A stretch of 64,000 nt of DNA, from NCBI RefSeq assembly GCF_031199965.1, contig NZ_CP133605.1, positions 4,062,501-4,126,500 on the forward strand, written 5' to 3'. Of the stretch, positions 47,425 through 59,250 are shown in pieces. The notes beneath the pieces are model-generated. The model was not told where the DNA came from and ran no database searches. It saw only the letters and a program-made list of their open reading frames with translations. This DNA comes from Paenibacillus sp. D2_2. Its GTDB lineage: Bacteria; Bacillota; Bacilli; Paenibacillales; Paenibacillaceae. Every line of letters begins with the position of its first letter. Within the stretch, counting starts at the first letter, position 1. Position numbers and translations under genes: made by a program.

Positions 47425-47589
47425 ATGGCCGATATTCTGATCATTGGCGTGGTCTTCGGATTTGCATTATTTGCACTCTATCGTGGATTTAAAAAGAGTA
47501 AAAAAGGGGCTTGCGCCGGCTGCTCTCAGCGCAATTCCTGTGCGGCCTGCGGGGATGTCAATCAGACATCTGTTTCTCCCCGCTCATGA
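47425..47589 (+). CDS. FeoB-associated Cys-rich membrane peptide
   Basis: This 54-residue peptide has one N-terminal transmembrane helix (ADILIIGVVFGFALFALY). A basic stretch follows, then a Cys-rich tail (ACAGCSQRNSCAACGD, five Cys). Small Cys-rich proteins of this kind often follow feoB in Firmicutes. They may help maturation or iron handling, but this is not proven. It begins 42 bases after feoB. Confidence 0.82.
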   Translation: MADILIIGVVFGFALFALYRGFKKSKKGACAGCSQRNSCAACGDVNQTSVSPRS

Positions 47590-47604
47590 GTCCTGAATGA
47601 ATAC

Positions 47605-47640
47605 AAGGGAACCCCATCATTATTATGATGGGGTTCCCTT
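47605..47640. terminator. bidirectional terminator
   Basis: AAGGGAACCCCATCAT and ATGATGGGGTTCCCTT form a perfect 16-bp stem around a 4-nt loop. It separates the convergent feo operon and the kinase gene. Confidence 0.9.
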
Positions 47641-47658
47641 ATTTCGTCTTGAACAAAT

Positions 47659-48765
47659 CTAAACCGTAGGGAGCCAGATTTCAAAGATCGTTCCCGCCCC
47701 TTTGATACTATCGACGGAAATCGTTCCCTTATGATTTCTAACGATCCGGTAACTAACCGATAAGCCAAGTCCTGTCCCCTTTTCCTTCGTCGTAAAGAAT
47801 GGATCGAAGAGATGGGCCAGCAAGGTCTTGTCGATTCCGTTCCCGTTATCCTGGATAGATATATTCACATATTTCCCTTCGGGTTTTGCTGTAATATTAA
47901 TAACCCCAGAGCGACCGCTATTTACCTCTTCAATCGCATCCAGCGCATTTTTAATAATATTTAATAGAACCTGCTTAATCTGCTTCACGTCAATAGACAC
48001 ATTCATGTTTACATCCTCACGCAGGAGCAGATTGATTTCACAGCCTTTCATATGCCCCTCACTTTCAGTCAGAAGCACAACTTCTTTTAATAAGGAATAT
48101 ACACTAACGACGACCATTTGCGGGGCAGTGGGCTTGGAAGAGTTAAGAAATTCAAAAATAATATCATTGGCGCGATCAATTTCGGCCAGAATAATCCGGG
48201 CATATTCATCCTTACCCAATTGGACAAGATGAGGACGGAGCAGCTGAATGAAACCGCGGATCGTCGTCAGCGGATTACGAATCTCATGAGCAATAGCCGC
48301 TGATATCTTACCAAGCATGGCCAGCTTATCATTTTGATACGCCGTTTGCTCGATTTGCTTGAACTCCGATACATCCTTCACACTGAGCAGGAAATCTCCA
48401 TCCATCTGGTCTCCATATTTGACCGTGATTAACCAATGACGTCCATATTCATCAACGACCTCATGATTCTTCCTGCGATAAAAAATCGTCTCGCGATAAA
48501 TACGTAAGATCTTTCTTTTCTTGAATTGGTTCAGGTGTGGATGAAGCAGTATTTGCATCAAATTGCATCCGATCAATGCATGACGCGGGGTTTCAAGGAG
48601 TTTAGCCATCTGCACATTAATAAAAGTCAGCACTCCTTCACTATCGAACAGCATAATACCGCTATCCAAATGCTGGAGCACATTTTCATACTTGTTCATT
48701 ACAAGCTGAGTCGATTGAAATGCTTTGACGGACTCAAGTAATGTATCCTGGAATTCACTCAACAA
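47659..48765 (-). CDS. PAS-domain sensor histidine kinase, sporulation-kinase-like
   Basis: This 368-residue soluble kinase has an N-terminal PAS domain (about 25-140: LQHLDSGIMLFDSEGVLTFIN). The HisKA helix carries His in AAIAHEIRNPLTTIRGF. The ATPase domain has N box NIIKNALDAI, G1 DNGNGI and G2 GTGLGLSVSYRIV. No response regulator lies beside it. Architecture and genome type resemble orphan kinases that feed the sporulation phosphorelay, such as KinA/KinE, but this is inference. The TTG at 48765 follows GGGGGATCAATC. Confidence 0.87.
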   Translation of the reverse strand: MLSEFQDTLLESVKAFQSTQLVMNKYENVLQHLDSGIMLFDSEGVLTFINVQMAKLLETPRHALIGCNLMQILLHPHLNQFKKRKILRIYRETIFYRRKNHEVVDEYGRHWLITVKYGDQMDGDFLLSVKDVSEFKQIEQTAYQNDKLAMLGKISAAIAHEIRNPLTTIRGFIQLLRPHLVQLGKDEYARIILAEIDRANDIIFEFLNSSKPTAPQMVVVSVYSLLKEVVLLTESEGHMKGCEINLLLREDVNMNVSIDVKQIKQVLLNIIKNALDAIEEVNSGRSGVINITAKPEGKYVNISIQDNGNGIDKTLLAHLFDPFFTTKEKGTGLGLSVSYRIVRNHKGTISVDSIKGAGTIFEIWLPTV

Positions 48766-49066
48766 GATTGATCCCCCTTTTTCAAATGATCTACCTGCCT
48801 ATATGCGTCAACCTACGGTCTACGGCCACTTTGCTAGTCCTATTCTACGTTTTTCCGGCATTGATCTTTACTCAAAGGTTCTTCCTCTACATTTCCTATG
48901 GAAACCCCTTATAGCGGATATTAACCATCTCCTTAAAGCATGTACAAAGCCCCTGATTAAATCATAGTAAACTTTTCCAGAAAACGTCAATCAGAGATAC
49001 TGTCGAAAAAGAGATATCGGTAAAATTTACCCATTTTCACTAAAAAAATATCCAAAAAAGTTAAAA
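48766..49066. other. gene-free interval between kinase and codA
   Basis: I see no gene, tRNA or convincing conserved RNA here. The region is AT-rich. It should contain the kinase promoter on the minus strand. Confidence 0.5.
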
Positions 49067-49090
49067 AGCACTCCCAAATTGGAAGTACTT
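49067..49090 (-). terminator. terminator of codBA
   Basis: On the minus strand AAGTACTTCC and GGGAGTGCTT pair with two G-U pairs around a 4-5 nt loop, followed by TTTAACTTTTTT. Confidence 0.75.
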
Positions 49091-49096
49091 GTCAAT

Positions 49097-50365
49097 TTAT
49101 CTATTAAAATCAACTTTTCTTGTTTCGTTCCCAAGAGTAATGGTTGTCTCGCTAGGCTTCGTCTCGGAGATCATCTTACCATTACGGAATGAATAGCGAA
49201 CAGTCGCTTGCTTCCGGATCGCCTCATACTCATTCTCCGCCGACAAGACGATGAAATTGGCCGGCTTACCGGGCTCAATGCCATACTTATCTTCTATTTG
49301 CAACGTCTTGGCACTATTCGTCGTAATCATATCGATAGAATTTACGATTTGCTCGTAGCCCATCAGCTGAGCGACGTGAATTCCCATATGGAGAACCTGA
49401 AGCATTTTTCCCGTACCAAGCGGATACCATGGATCAAAAATATCATCATGTCCAAAGCATACGTTCAGTCCTGCCTCCATCAGCTCTTTAACACGGGTCA
49501 AGCCTCTGCGCTTCGGATACGTATCGAAACGTCCTTGCAGATGAATATTTACTAGCGGGTTGGATACAAAATTGATGCCCGACATTTTCAATAAACGGAA
49601 CAGCTTGTAGGCATATGCATCATTATAGGAGCCCATGGCCGTTGTATGGCTTGCTGTTGTACGCGCCCCGAGGCCGCGCTCAAAGGCTTCCTTGGCAACA
49701 ACCTCGACGAACCGGGACTGCTCATCGTCAATCTCATCACAATGGATGTCCACCAGACGATCGTATTTCTCAGCCAGGTCGAATACCACTTTCATGGAAT
49801 CGACGCCATATTCACGCGTAAATTCAAAATGCGGAATCCCGCCTACCACATCCGCTCCTAATTTCATCGCTTCCTCAAGTAATTCCACACCGTTCGGGAA
49901 CGATAGGATGCCCTCTTGTGGAAAGGCAACAAGCTGGATGTCCACATACGGAGCCATCTCTTCCTTCACTTCGAGCAATGCCTTCAGAGCGGTCAGATCA
50001 GGATCTGTCACATCGACATGCGTCCGAACATGCTGAATGCCTTGGGCGATCTGCCATTTAAGAGCTGTCTTGGAGCGCAGCACTACATCGTCATGAGTTA
50101 ACGTCTCTTTACGCTGCGACCAACGCTGAATGCCCTCGAATAGCGTACCGCTTTGATTCCATTCCGGCTCACCAGCCGTGAGCGTCGTATCTAGGTGAAT
50201 ATGCGGTTCAATAAATGGCGGAAGAACGAGCGAACCGGCAACATCGATCACTTCATGTCCTTCAGCATTCACCAGAGACTCAGTAATGCTCACAAATTTC
50301 CCATCCTGTACAACGATATTCCATAGGCCCTCTTGAGCTCTTAATTTAGCATTTTGAATAATCAT
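49097..50365 (-). CDS. codA: cytosine deaminase
   Basis: This 422-residue amidohydrolase converts cytosine to uracil. Metal ligands are visible in [19 protein letters not shown] and [27 protein letters not shown] is another conserved block. The start overlaps the codB stop (ATGA). Together with the permease and a PyrR-type leader it forms a pyrimidine salvage operon. A related isocytosine or creatinine deaminase activity cannot be excluded. Confidence 0.92.
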   Translation of the reverse strand: MIIQNAKLRAQEGLWNIVVQDGKFVSITESLVNAEGHEVIDVAGSLVLPPFIEPHIHLDTTLTAGEPEWNQSGTLFEGIQRWSQRKETLTHDDVVLRSKTALKWQIAQGIQHVRTHVDVTDPDLTALKALLEVKEEMAPYVDIQLVAFPQEGILSFPNGVELLEEAMKLGADVVGGIPHFEFTREYGVDSMKVVFDLAEKYDRLVDIHCDEIDDEQSRFVEVVAKEAFERGLGARTTASHTTAMGSYNDAYAYKLFRLLKMSGINFVSNPLVNIHLQGRFDTYPKRRGLTRVKELMEAGLNVCFGHDDIFDPWYPLGTGKMLQVLHMGIHVAQLMGYEQIVNSIDMITTNSAKTLQIEDKYGIEPGKPANFIVLSAENEYEAIRKQATVRYSFRNGKMISETKPSETTITLGNETRKVDFNR

Positions 50366-51630
50366 TGTTGAACCCCCTCATTAATCATCTTCGTAGTTGT
50401 TTGTTCCTCACGCAGAGGAAAGCACTTCATGACGATCACATAAATCACTGCTGTTCCTAGAATCCCGTTGACCGGCGGAATCCCCGGTACAAATTTAGCG
50501 ATAAGTACGCCACCAACCCAAGCGATCAGAGCATTCCAATTCACTTGTCTGAATTTCATATCTTCAAATTTCTGATATTTGCCCCGTTTGAGTAAGAAGA
50601 AGTCAGTTAACAAAATCGCCCCGATCGATGGCAGAACAGAACCCAGTATCGTAAGGAAGCCAACGAAGTTGTTATAGAGCCACATGGCAGCAACCGTACC
50701 TAGGAGACCATTAGCTATTACAAATTTATTGCGCGATAACTTCGTAATATTAGAGAATCCCAAACTTGAAGCGTATAGAGCATTTTCATTGGTCGTCCAA
50801 ATATTCAAGCCCAGTACTATGATAGCCGGTAGAATTAAGCCTTGCAGATACATTACGTCAGAAATATCCGATTTCCCATATACAATTGCGCCTACCGCAC
50901 CAAATAAGAACATTAATGAATTTCCAAGGAAAAACGCCACTACAGTGGATACTACTGCGGAACGAGTCGTCTTAGCGAATCTCGCAAAATCGGGTGTCAA
51001 CGTTCCTCCGCTAATAAAGGAACCGATACAAACCGATAATGCCGTAGCAATCCCGATCCCTTGGGCAGGCTGATAGGAGAATAAACCCTGAAGGCCTCCA
51101 GCCGTGTTAGTGGCCTCAATCATCGAATAACTTCCCAAGATTGCAATCGAAGGTACTGAGATAATTCCGATAATCGCCAGTGCCTTAATCCCGTAAATAG
51201 CAGTGATCGTCATCAGTACACCAAAAATGAGAATCAGGACATATACGTTCATGCCGGTCATTTTTTGTACTGGAACTGCGAACATCGCAACCCCAACCCC
51301 AAACCAGCCTACCTGCGTTAAACCGAGTAGCAATGAGGATAGATACGATCCCTTTTCACCGAACGCATATCTAGTCAGCAAGTGGGTCGACAGCCCTGTT
51401 TTAGCAGCGATATAAGCCAAAGCCCCCGTGTACACACCAAGAATCAAATTCCCCGCCAAAACAATCCAGATGAACTCAGAAAACTTAAGTCCGTTACCAA
51501 GTGTTCCACCTGCCCACATACTGGCAGAGAAGAAGGTGAAGCCCAGCATGACGGCGAGAATTTTCCAAAATCCGTTACGATGTGCCTGAGGCACAGGTTC
51601 TAATGAGAATTCCAAATCTACTTTTTCCAT
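50362..51630 (-). CDS. codB: cytosine permease, NCS1 family
   Basis: This 422-residue transporter has 12 hydrophobic helices. [13 protein letters not shown] and [16 protein letters not shown] are NCS1 landmarks. I chose the ATG at 51630, which follows GGAGGCTGCT. An ATG four codons upstream lies inside that ribosome site. Coupling to codA supports cytosine as substrate. Confidence 0.92.
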   Translation of the reverse strand: MEKVDLEFSLEPVPQAHRNGFWKILAVMLGFTFFSASMWAGGTLGNGLKFSEFIWIVLAGNLILGVYTGALAYIAAKTGLSTHLLTRYAFGEKGSYLSSLLLGLTQVGWFGVGVAMFAVPVQKMTGMNVYVLILIFGVLMTITAIYGIKALAIIGIISVPSIAILGSYSMIEATNTAGGLQGLFSYQPAQGIGIATALSVCIGSFISGGTLTPDFARFAKTTRSAVVSTVVAFFLGNSLMFLFGAVGAIVYGKSDISDVMYLQGLILPAIIVLGLNIWTTNENALYASSLGFSNITKLSRNKFVIANGLLGTVAAMWLYNNFVGFLTILGSVLPSIGAILLTDFFLLKRGKYQKFEDMKFRQVNWNALIAWVGGVLIAKFVPGIPPVNGILGTAVIYVIVMKCFPLREEQTTTKMINEGVQQ

Positions 51631-51723
51631 AGCAGCCTCCAAATAACATGATGGTGATTGATACCGTGTGATGCTTGTACATGCTTGGAGAGCATCGAAC
51701 CGTGCAAAAAATCAAATGTTTGC

Positions 51724-51850
51724 AAATAAAAAAGGCATATTGCCGTTTCTGACAATACGCCTCTCCTACTTATGACCAAATAGGGCACAGAAATACCACG
51801 CCTTGTTGGATCATAAGGTCCGCTGTCCTTGCCAGTCTCACGGGACTGAT
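51724..51850 (-). promoter_or_regulatory. PyrR-dependent attenuator of codBA
   Basis: The minus strand reads CAGTCCCGTGAGACTG then GCAAGGACAG at 51823-51848. This matches the PyrR RNA-binding consensus ARUCCNGNGAGGYU at all but one position, and forms the expected stem with the CNGNGAG loop. A terminator (GGCGTATTG / CAATATGCC then TTTTTTATTT) lies at 51724-51761. UMP-loaded PyrR would favour termination. Confidence 0.75.
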
Positions 51851-51925
51851 TTAAAGGTATCAATATAAAGTTGTTTATCATTATTACAGAAAACATCCAC
51901 TTTGTCACTGGAAATACATGACAAT

Positions 51926-52330
51926 CTATTTCTGCAGCAGTTTCGTTCTCCGACGACTCATTACTGCCAGACGCTTCTTCAGCTCTTTTTCCCACTTAGT
52001 ATCGACGATATGCTTCGCGAAAGCCAGAAGGTCAAGCGCCATATCAATTTGGCTCTGAACAATATCAAGCGGGTCCTCTTCTTCACAGTTCACACAGTTG
52101 CAGAAAATCGATTCTTCATCCTCCATTACAAAATCCTGAAAATCTATTTCTGAGACACCATCACCATGTGCGTACTCTGCCAAAATCTCGTATTCATTCT
52201 CCACTTTGTAATGGACTTCCACCCGATGGCATACCGGGCAGAACAGTAAGGGAACATTATGGACCTGGGTACGATAATGCTTCAATGTCCCCTTTGTTCC
52301 AAGCATACTAGCACCGCAGCAAAAACTCAT
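51926..52330 (-). CDS. conserved Cys-motif protein of unknown function
   Basis: This 134-residue protein begins MSFCCGASMLGTKGTLKHYR. Cys pairs at CC, FCPVC and CNCVNC suggest zinc binding. The C-terminal 50 residues are helical and basic (WEKELKKRLAVMSRRRTKLL). I do not recognise the family. It stands alone between the codBA leader and the peroxiredoxin gene. Confidence 0.7.
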   Translation of the reverse strand: MSFCCGASMLGTKGTLKHYRTQVHNVPLLFCPVCHRVEVHYKVENEYEILAEYAHGDGVSEIDFQDFVMEDEESIFCNCVNCEEEDPLDIVQSQIDMALDLLAFAKHIVDTKWEKELKKRLAVMSRRRTKLLQK

Positions 52331-52487
52331 CCCCTGTCACCCTTTCCAGATCCTTGTTCATATACTCCAGTATTATATCCACCTTCAATATGCGATTTCA
52401 AATAATTTATTCGAGAATGGCTTAAGTAATTCCTCTACCCGGTAAGAAATTATTACCAAATATCCAGGACGAAGGAACGAACCGTGG

Positions 52488-52527
52488 CAAAAAGCCCCTG
52501 TATGGACGAACCAGACAGAGGGCTTGC
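52488..52527 (-). terminator. terminator of the peroxiredoxin gene
   Basis: On the minus strand AAGCCCTCTGTCTGG and CCATACAGGGGCTT pair, followed by TTTTGCC. Confidence 0.8.
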
Positions 52528-52547
52528 ACATAAATTTGTCACTTTAA

Positions 52548-53087
52548 CTAGAGATTCTTGTCTCCAGCTTTCCAATTGGCGGGGCAAAGACCACCAGATT
52601 GAAGGGCCTGAAGAATACGGAACGTCTCATCAACACTGCGTCCAACATTGTTATGGTGAACGACTTGGTATTTCACTTCGCCCTCCGGGTCAATGATGAA
52701 CAAGCCACGTAGTGCGACGCCCTCTTCCTCGATTAATACACCATAATCGCGAGCAGCACTCTTCGTCATATCGGACGCGAGCGGGAAGTTCAACTGCCCT
52801 AGGCCATTGCTATCCTTCGGCGTGTTGATCCACGCTTTATGGCTATACTCTGAATCCACGCTGCAGCCGAGAATTTCAGCATCGAGCTTCTTGAACCGAG
52901 GGTAAGCCTCGCTTAGCGCCATAATCTCAGTCGGGCATACATCTGTGAAGTCCAACGGATAGAAGAAGAATACGAGCCATTCGCCACGATAATCGGACAG
53001 CTTCTTGCGTCCAAAATCTTGGCCATCTCCGTCTACAATCGCGAGATCGAATTCCGGAGCTGGTCTGCCTACCAAACGTTCTGCCAT
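52548..53087 (-). CDS. 2-Cys peroxiredoxin, AhpC/TSA family
   Basis: This 179-residue thiol peroxidase has its peroxidatic Cys51 in FYPLDFTDVCPTEI. The resolving Cys168 is in GGLCPANWKAGD. Both are in the typical AhpC-like places. The ATG at 53087 follows GAGGAGGAATTTTCAG. No AhpF-like reductase gene is nearby. Confidence 0.93.
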   Translation of the reverse strand: MAERLVGRPAPEFDLAIVDGDGQDFGRKKLSDYRGEWLVFFFYPLDFTDVCPTEIMALSEAYPRFKKLDAEILGCSVDSEYSHKAWINTPKDSNGLGQLNFPLASDMTKSAARDYGVLIEEEGVALRGLFIIDPEGEVKYQVVHHNNVGRSVDETFRILQALQSGGLCPANWKAGDKNL

Positions 53088-53182
53088 CTGAAAATTCCTC
53101 CTCAGCAAATGGTAAGAAACAAAAGGCGCTTCTATTTTTTAGGTTGGACTACTTTTTTTCATGCTATGCATGCATACTCAAG

Positions 53183-54258
53183 TTATTTCATCGCTGCGAC
53201 GATCAGATCGCCCATCTCTTTCGTGCCAATCGCCTTACTCTTATCAACCGCAATATCACCGGTACAATGTCCTGAATTAAGGACATCTGCTACAGCCTTC
53301 TCAATGGAATCTGCGGCATCCGCATAGCCAAATGTCATTCTGAACATAAGGGCCAATGACAAGATCGTCGCGATCGGATTAGCCAAATTCTGGCCAGCGA
53401 TATCAGGTGCCGAGCCATGCACAGGCTCGTACAGTCCGAAGCTGCCTTCTCCAAGCGATGCGGAGGACAACATCCCGATCGAACCAGTCAGCATCGCAGC
53501 TTCATCACTGAGAATATCTCCGAACATATTCTCTGTTACGATAACGTCGAAGCTGGATGGACGACGTAACAACTGCATTGCGCAGTTATCTACCAATACA
53601 TGCTCAAGCTCCACATCCGGATATTCTGGGCAATCCGGATCACAACTTCACGCCACAGGCGGGAGGTCTCAAGCACGTTCGCCTTATCGACAGAAGCTAG
53701 TTTCTTACGGCGCTTCTGGGCGATCTCGAATGCTTGACGTACAATCCGTTCCACTTCGTTCACGTTATAAGCGCAAGTATCAACTGCTTCCTGCCCCTGC
53801 TCTGTCTCGCGGCGGAATTTCTCACCGAAATAAATGCCACCTGTCAATTCACGAACCACGATCAGATCCGTGCCTTCCAATACTTCCGGCTTCAATGTGG
53901 AAGCATCCTTCAAGCAGTCGAATACAACCGCCGGACGCAGATTAGAGAATAAGCCGAGCGCTTTACGGATACCGAGCAAGCCTGTCTCTGGACGGAGTTC
54001 CTTCGGATTGCTGTCCCATTTCGGCCCGCCAACTGCTCCGAGCAATACCGCGTCAGCACTGCGGCAAATATCAAGTGTCTCTTGCGGCAACGGTGTCCCC
54101 TTCTCGTCGATCGCTATCCCACCAAATAGCGCATGCTCCGTTTCAAATTGATAACCGAACAGCTCTTCTGTGCGCTTCAATACTTTTTCTGTTTCTGCAA
54201 CAACCTCAGGTCCGATCCCATCCCCAGCAATAACGGCTATTTTTTTTACGTCAGCCAT
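53183..54258 (-). CDS. leuB: 3-isopropylmalate dehydrogenase (one frameshift)
   Basis: This enzyme oxidises 3-isopropylmalate in leucine synthesis. The N-terminus [28 protein letters not shown] and the C-terminal [18 protein letters not shown] and [12 protein letters not shown] are typical. The frame breaks near 53620. Adding one G gives [20 protein letters not shown]. The repaired protein is about 358 residues. leuA lies 2.1 kb upstream with gldA and a methyltransferase between them. leuC and leuD are not in the window. Confidence 0.93.
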
Positions 54259-54401
54259 GATTTCATCTTCCTCTCCTCAACATTTCACGAATAACATCCT
54301 TACTCTGTTGTAACATAATCGGAGAGGCTAGACCAAGATATAGATTCTATTAGACTTATAGGTTTTAACTATAAGCCGTTTAAAGGATATTCAGGTGAAA
54401 T

Positions 54402-55001
54402 CTATTTCTTAGCATCCAATATAAACATGGACGCATCCTGATTCATGAATATTTTATTCCCCGTATAAAAGGTTTTAGCCGCAACATTCCTGAAGCCCAA
54501 CTGATTCATCAGATTTATAAGCTGTCCTTGATCAAATCCGTTATGAACCATGTCGGAGGCAATATCTTCATTTTTATCAAAATCAATAATTAGCAAGTGG
54601 CCTTCTGGATTAAGAACCTCATACAACTTGGATAACACTGGCTCGACATTACTGATATGAAGTAAAACCTGAGCCATAATAACGTAATCAGCACGGATAT
54701 CCGAGCGGAATACCGCTTCAAAATCAAAGCATAACGTAGCCGCATTCTGGATATGGGCCTCAGCCATTTTTTGCTCTATCTGTCTAAGCATATTTTGCGA
54801 GGTATCCAAAAAAGTCACAGAACGAAATTCATTCAGCAAATCCATGCCAACGAGTCCGGTCCCACATCCAAAATCGATCGCACTTTTATTTTTACCGTCT
54901 GCTATGTATTCACGAACAGCATTTGATATGATTTTGGCGATTCTGATTCTTTCGGGTGTATCATATCCACTCGCCATCAAATCAAAAATATCGGTATTTC
55001 C
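54402..55001 (-). CDS. SAM-dependent class I methyltransferase
   Basis: This soluble protein of 199 residues has motif I AIDFGCGTGLVGMDLL. Motif II/III regions include VIMAQVLLHISNVEPVLSKL and GHLLIIDFDKNED. I chose the ATG at 55001 (MGNTDIFDLMASGYD) behind GGGGTACAATC. A TTG at 55043 would add 14 residues but has no clear ribosome site. The substrate is unknown. It separates gldA from leuB. Confidence 0.8.
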   Translation of the reverse strand, partial: GNTDIFDLMASGYDTPERIRIAKIISNAVREYIADGKNKSAIDFGCGTGLVGMDLLNEFRSVTFLDTSQNMLRQIEQKMAEAHIQNAATLCFDFEAVFRSDIRADYVIMAQVLLHISNVEPVLSKLYEVLNPEGHLLIIDFDKNEDIASDMVHNGFDQGQLINLMNQLGFRNVAAKTFYTGNKIFMNQDASMFILDAKK

Positions 55002-55103
55002 CATGATTGTACCCCAATCCGTTTTTTCCAAAAACTCTTCCAATGCATTTTCAATGATTATCTTGTAATAGCTACAGTATCATATCATTGGCTTTGATAT
55101 CAA

Positions 55104-55151
55104 AAAAGGCAGGGTACCTCTCCATTAAATTTTCGAGGCCCCTGCCTTCCT
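55104..55151 (-). terminator. terminator of gldA
   Basis: On the minus strand GGCAGGGGCCTC and GAGAGGTACCCTGCC pair, then TTTTTTGA follows. Confidence 0.82.
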
Positions 55152-55168
55152 ATTGTCAGCTATAACCC

Positions 55169-56277
55169 TTAATCGTGATATGCTTCAGCAATCGCATTCG
55201 CTGTAATAATCGCCTGATATACATCATCCGGACTGACCGGGAATGGCATATTGCCCATCGTATCGCCCTCTGCACAGGCATCGATCGCAACCTGACGCCA
55301 TTCTTCCTCCACGAACTTCTTCATCCCAAGATCTTGCAACGTCAACGGTAGGTTAACGGCTTTGATGAGATGAATCACCGTCTCCAATTCTTCACGCGGA
55401 GCATTCTCCAATACCAGCTGAGCCAGCAGACCAAAGGTTACTTTCTCCCCGTGCTGCGCCTTATGCAATGATTCAACAGCCGTCATTCCGTTATGAATCG
55501 CATGGGCTGCCGCTAAGCCGCCGGACTCCGCCCCACACCGCTCAAATATATTGTAGCTTCAATCGTCTCCTCTACAGCACGCGTCACGACATGGTTATCC
55601 ACAGCAATTTTGGCCGCAACGGCATTTTTAAGTAACGCTTCATAGCAGAGTCTTGCTATTCCGAGTCCGGTTGCCGAAGGCTTCATGAGCACCAGATTGT
55701 CACCAAATGATTGATAGCAGGCTCTCGCCTCAAAATAAGTTGCCAGCGCATCACCAATCCCTGCAGCAAAGAAGCGGGACGGCGCAGCAGCCAGAATTCC
55801 TGTATCGGCTAGAACGATATCCGGGTTGCTCGGCAAGAATAAGTATTCGTCGAAGGAGCCATCTTCTTTGTAAATTACAGCAAGTGCCGTACAAGGAGCG
55901 TCGGTTGAAGCGATCGTTGGAAAGATTACGACAGGCAAATGCTCATAATAAGCTGTAGCCTTGGCGGTATCCAGCGTCTTACCGCCACCGATGCCAACGA
56001 TAATATTGGCACCAGCCTCACGTAACAACTCACGATGCCGTTCAATTTCCTGCTTTGTAATCTGATAATTGAACTTCTCAAATACAGCTTTATTGCCCCC
56101 GTTCTGTATAGACTTACCCGCTTCCTCCTTCGCACGGTCCAGGATGAATTCATCGCAGATTACATATGCGGAATCTCCAAAATTTTTCATGTAATCATGA
56201 ATGGAACCGAGCAGTCCTTGTCCGATAATAAATTTCTTAGGCGAGGTCACCGATTTCACATAATTGGTCTTGGTCAT
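55169..56277 (-). CDS. gldA: glycerol dehydrogenase, iron/zinc ADH family (one frameshift)
   Basis: This NAD-dependent enzyme oxidises glycerol to dihydroxyacetone. The NAD-binding GIGGGKTLDTAKA and the TIASTDAPCTALAVIY stretch are GldA landmarks. Metal ligands include Asp in GIGDALATYFEAR and His in HAIHNGMTAVE. The frame breaks near 55530. Adding one G to GGGG gives LSGVGAESGGLAAAHAIHNG. The repaired protein is about 369 residues, normal for GldA. It has its own terminator between the leuA and leuB genes. Confidence 0.9.
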
Positions 56278-56361
56278 CTTGATCTCCTTTTAATCAATCT
56301 CTTTCGCCACATATAGGCAGCATCCTTAGAATGTGTAGATTTGTCTGGCATTATCATACAA

Positions 56362-56400
56362 AAAGAAAGAGCCCCAACTCTTAGTTGGGGCCCTTCTCAA
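56362..56400 (-). terminator. terminator of leuA
   Basis: On the minus strand GGGCCCCAACT and AGTTGGGGCTC pair around a short loop, followed by TTTCTTTTTG. Confidence 0.88.
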
Positions 56401-56413
56401 GTGACCAAAGATT

Positions 56414-57935
56414 CTATAACTTCTGTATCTCCTTCTTCTCAATCAATCGATTCAGCGCATCGACATAAGCGCGGGCGCTCGCTTCCAGAATATCCGTACT
56501 TACGCCGCGGCCCTGTACAGTGAGTTCTTCCTGTGTCATGACGACGTGAACCTCACCTTGGGCATCCTTTCCGTAGCTGATCGATTTGATTGAGTAATCC
56601 GACAGAGTTACCATCTCACCAGTAGCCTGATCGATCGCATTGTATATAGCATCTACCGAGCCGTTGCCTTCTGATTCCTGCTCCAGCGTCTTGCCATCGG
56701 CCGTCAGGATGCGCACCTTGGCCGTTGGCGTCGATTCATTACCGTAGGACACATGGATCGCCTGCAATTGATACGCTTCCGGTGTATCCACCAGCTTCTC
56801 TTGCAGCAGAGCATGCAAGTCCTGGTCGGTAACATCCTTCTTCTTATCGGCTAGAACCTTGAATTTCGCGAAGGCCTCGTTCAGTTGCTCATCATCCAGC
56901 TTGTATCCGAGCTCAATCAATCTCTCGCGGAAAGCGTGGCGTCCGGAATGCTTACCAAGTACCAGCTTGCTCTCCTTCAGGCCGATTGTCTCCGGAGACA
57001 TGATTTCATAGGTCGTCTTCTCCTTCAGCATCCCGTCCTGATGAATCCCTGACTCATGCGCAAAAGCGTTCGCACCAACGATAGCCTTGTTCCCCGGCAC
57101 GACCATACCTGTCAATCGGCTTATCAAGCTACTTGTGCGAGCAATCTCCGACAGTTCAAGTGATGTCTTAGCCCCGAAAAATTCGCTGCGCGTCTCCAGT
57201 GCCATTGCTACTTCCTCCAGAGCGGTGTTGCCAGCTCTTTCGCCAATTCCGTTGATCGTTCCCTCAATTTGGTCGGCCCCACCAAGAATTGCAGCCAACG
57301 AATTCGCCGTTGCCATTCCCAGATCGTCATGGCAGTGCGCACTCAATTGGATCTTCTCGATGTCTGGAACTCTCTCCTTCAAGGTTTTGAAGATATTCCC
57401 GTATTCATATGGATATAGGTATCCTACGGTATCCGGAATATTTACAACCGATGCTCCTTCGCGGATCGCCATCGCCGTCATTTCGCAGAGGAAGTCAATC
57501 TCCGTACGCCCAGCATCTTCGCAAGAGAACTCGATCTTGGAGAAATACTGACGCGCGTATCTGAGCGCCGCCTGTGCCGTTTCCATCACCTGATCCTTCT
57601 CCATCTTAAGCTTATACTTGCGATGAATCGGACTGGTAGCTAGGAAAATATGAATACAAGGATCTTCCGCTCCCTGTAGCGCCTCTCTTACTGCATCGAT
57701 ATCCTGCGTCCGTGAACGGACAAGCCGATGATCGTCGAACTTTTGATGGCCCGGGCAACCGCATTTACCGCTGCCAAGTCACCCGGCGAAGCTGCGGGAA
57801 AGCCCGCCTCGATCCGATCAATACCAAGCTTCTCCAATTGATAAGCGATTTCCAATTTCTCGCGGGTATTCAGATTCACTCCCGGGACTGTTCTCCATCA
57901 CGCAGCGTTGTATCAAACATATAAATTTTGCGCAC
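56414..57935 (-). CDS. leuA: 2-isopropylmalate synthase (two frameshifts)
   Basis: This enzyme condenses acetyl-CoA with 2-oxoisovalerate. The N-terminus [18 protein letters not shown] gives the metal-binding Arg-Asp. The metal-binding His-x-His is in [28 protein letters not shown] and the C-terminal LeuA regulatory domain (about 390-508) follow. Breaks near 57885 and 57715 are repaired by one C and one G. The repaired protein is about 507 residues. The GTG at 57935 follows AGGAGGTGTACATA. Two hairpins bracket the gene. Confidence 0.92.
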
Positions 57936-57964
57936 TATGTACACCTCCTGTACAAACTACCAAT

Positions 57965-58006
57965 AAAACTCAATGCGGCACACGCGTAGGGCACGGCCGC
58001 ATTGAG
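57965..58006 (-). terminator. hairpin between ilvC and leuA
   Basis: CTCAATGCGGC and GCCGCATTGAG form a perfect 11-bp stem, then TTTTATTG follows on the minus strand. It looks like an intrinsic terminator after ilvC, so leuA may need read-through or its own promoter. Confidence 0.75.
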
Positions 58007-58070
58007 GGGATGGATACTTCATCACGCTACATACATATGACGTTCGATGAAATGTATAACGGGAAAGATA

Positions 58071-59210
<1,140 letters not shown>

Positions 59211-59250
59211 ACAGAACGGAAGGTATTACGTACAATGAATTTATATAATG

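Noticed and set aside
51724-51900. Purine, TPP or guanidine (ykkC) riboswitch before codBA.
   Set aside because: None of their core sequences is present, while the PyrR loop and terminator explain the leader.
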